From: Thermotogaceae bacterium
Lineage (GTDB): Bacteria; Thermotogota; Thermotogae; B21-G9; HyVt-16
Assembly: GCA_011043375.1 (NCBI GenBank)
Contig: DQYP01000120.1
Span: 1 to 14,956 of the forward strand
Direction of reading: 5' to 3'
Length of the DNA stretch: 14,956 bases
The translations under genes were made by a program, and so were the position numbers. Shown in pieces: positions 13,867-14,956 of the stretch. The notes beneath the pieces are model-generated. The model was not told the DNA's origin and searched no databases. It saw only the letters and a program-made list of their open reading frames with translations. Every line of letters starts with the position of its first letter. The stretch's first letter is position 1.

Positions 13867-14956
13867 TCAATGACTTTCAAATCTATACCATCCAGATCCC
13901 ACATCAAAAATTACATATCCTTCCTTTACTTCTAAAAAATCGAGGCCTTCTGCTTCATCTTGAATTTTCCCATTGGAGAAGATCTCTTTACCAGATTCCT
14001 TGATTATACCCTCATTCATCAGTGGGACAAACACAAGGGCCTTCGTATTTACCGGTACTGAGACTATTAACTCGAATTTTTCATCGAATTTTTCCCATGA
14101 AACAATTATATTTCCTGTAAGCGTAGCTAGCTCTGCTCTAGCATATTTAAGTTCATCAACAAAATATGGTTTTACCCTGAATTTCTTCCACCCTGGTTCT
14201 AAAATGGACAATCCAGCGATGTATCTATAAAACCACGCATCAATACTCCCCAACATTATATGGTTATGTGAGTTCATCCCTCCACCTTCAAGCTTTTCCC
14301 ATCTCTCCCATAGTGTTGTTGCTCCTTCACTTATCATGTATCCCCATCCCGGATACGTCCTTTGTGTTGCTACCTTGTAAGCAAGGTCAAATCTCCCATT
14401 ATCCGATAGAACATCAAATAGATACCTTGTCCCTACAATCCCGGTATCAAGGTGTGAATCTTGATGAACTTCTATTAACTCAACCAGAGTTTTGAATATG
14501 GCATCTTTATATTCCTCTGGCACCATGTTCATATAAAGCGGTAAAGCGTTTGATGTCTGTCCAGTCGGTGTCGTATCCTTTGGACTCATCTTTATTCCAA
14601 GATAGAAACATTTTTCACTACCAACAAAGTCTGCTCCTTTTTTCAAAAATTCCTTGTTGAAGGCTTCTTTTATTTCCGATGCAAGCTTCTCATATTCTTT
14701 TTGTTCTTCTTCTTTACCCAGTACTTCTGCTATCTTCGAAAGAGTCAGTGCATCACTGTAATAGTAGAAGGTCGAAGTGAGCTCAACAGGTGTTCTTTTG
14801 GGAAATATTGATCCTGGAGGGCACCAATCTCCATACTTTCCGAGATTTCTAATTATATGGTCATCGGAATTCTTTCTTAAAAATTCCACGTAGTTTTTCA
14901 TGGAATCATAGTGTTCCTCGAGGATCCTTTTATCTTTATAATAAAGGTATAAATAC
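13867..14956 (-). CDS. GH78 alpha-L-rhamnosidase, C-terminal part (runs off the window)
   Basis: Partial gene: the frame stays open to the right edge, so the N-terminus lies outside. The last 363 or so codons match the end of the (alpha/alpha)6 barrel and the C-terminal beta-domain of bacterial alpha-L-rhamnosidases. Marks are KYGDWCPPG, PVELTSTFYYYSDALTLSKIA, TPTGQTSNALPLYM, DSHLDTGIVGTRYLFDVLS, GATTLWERWE and MNSHNHIMLGSIDAWFYRYIAGL. The glutamate of TLWERW (near 14305-14307) corresponds to what I take as the general base of the family; the general-acid region lies beyond the window. The enzyme hydrolyses terminal alpha-L-rhamnose from pectin side chains or glycosides. An internal ATG at 14901 should not be taken as the start, because rhamnosidase-like sequence (LYYLYYKDKRILEEHYDSM region) continues upstream of it. 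Confidence 0.9.
   Translation of the reverse strand, partial: YLYLYYKDKRILEEHYDSMKNYVEFLRKNSDDHIIRNLGKYGDWCPPGSIFPKRTPVELTSTFYYYSDALTLSKIAEVLGKEEEQKEYEKLASEIKEAFNKEFLKKGADFVGSEKCFYLGIKMSPKDTTPTGQTSNALPLYMNMVPEEYKDAIFKTLVELIEVHQDSHLDTGIVGTRYLFDVLSDNGRFDLAYKVATQRTYPGWGYMISEGATTLWERWEKLEGGGMNSHNHIMLGSIDAWFYRYIAGLSILEPGWKKFRVKPYFVDELKYARAELATLTGNIIVSWEKFDEKFELIVSVPVNTKALVFVPLMNEGIIKESGKEIFSNGKIQDEAEGLDFLEVKEGYVIFDVGSGWYRFESH

Noticed and set aside
13867..14901. A complete 344-residue protein starting at ATG 14901
   Set aside because: The frame stays open upstream to the edge and encodes further rhamnosidase-like sequence, so this is an internal methionine of a truncated-by-window gene.

Overview
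This window of about 15 kb is AT-rich, gene-dense bacterial DNA that most resembles the Thermotogales, probably a Pseudothermotoga or Thermotoga relative. The organism call is inference. It rests on the low GC content, the many GTG/TTG starts behind strong purine-rich Shine-Dalgarno (SD) sites, and the adjacent order archease, gyrA, metG, which I recall from Thermotoga maritima. No tRNA, rRNA, insertion sequence, phage gene or CRISPR array was found.

Layout. (1) Positions 1-2072, plus strand: a terminator-like hairpin and putative promoter, then a D-galactonate dehydratase gene (dgoD type) and an IclR-family regulator, probably a small sugar-acid catabolic operon continuing outside the window. 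(2) Positions 2051-10606, minus strand: eight tightly packed genes that look like one long housekeeping operon. In transcription order they are an unrecognised 123-residue protein, asnS, ruvB, yggS, yggT, metG, gyrA and archease. Gaps are at most about 40 nt and several ends overlap. The archease end converges on the IclR gene within a perfect 17-bp inverted repeat. (3) Positions 10607-10769: a divergent intergenic region with promoters facing both ways. (4) Positions 10770-13268, plus strand: a GT4 glycosyltransferase of the diacylglycerol glucosyltransferase type, a polytopic DUF3307-like membrane protein and a PPP-family metallophosphatase, in one operon. (5) Positions 13373-13816: a single OsmC-family peroxidase with its own extended -10 promoter and a very clear terminator. 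(6) Positions 13867-14956, minus strand: the C-terminal part of a GH78 alpha-L-rhamnosidase, running off the right edge.

How the genes fit together. The two ends (galactonate dehydratase with IclR, and GH78 rhamnosidase) point to use of plant polysaccharide sugars. The long minus-strand operon combines translation (AsnRS, MetRS), DNA topology and repair (GyrA, RuvB), PLP homeostasis (YggS), envelope or division-associated YggT, and RNA-ligase activation (archease). The plus-strand operon looks devoted to the envelope (glycolipid synthesis).

Most genes belong to well-known families, and I do not see a clear-cut new defence or mobile system. The least explained observations are a 25-nt near-identical motif (22 of 25 bases) upstream of two unrelated transcription units about 10.6 kb apart, a terminator-like hairpin inside the coding 3' ends of two convergent genes, the unrecognised first gene of the long operon, and the glycosyltransferase/DUF3307/phosphatase module.
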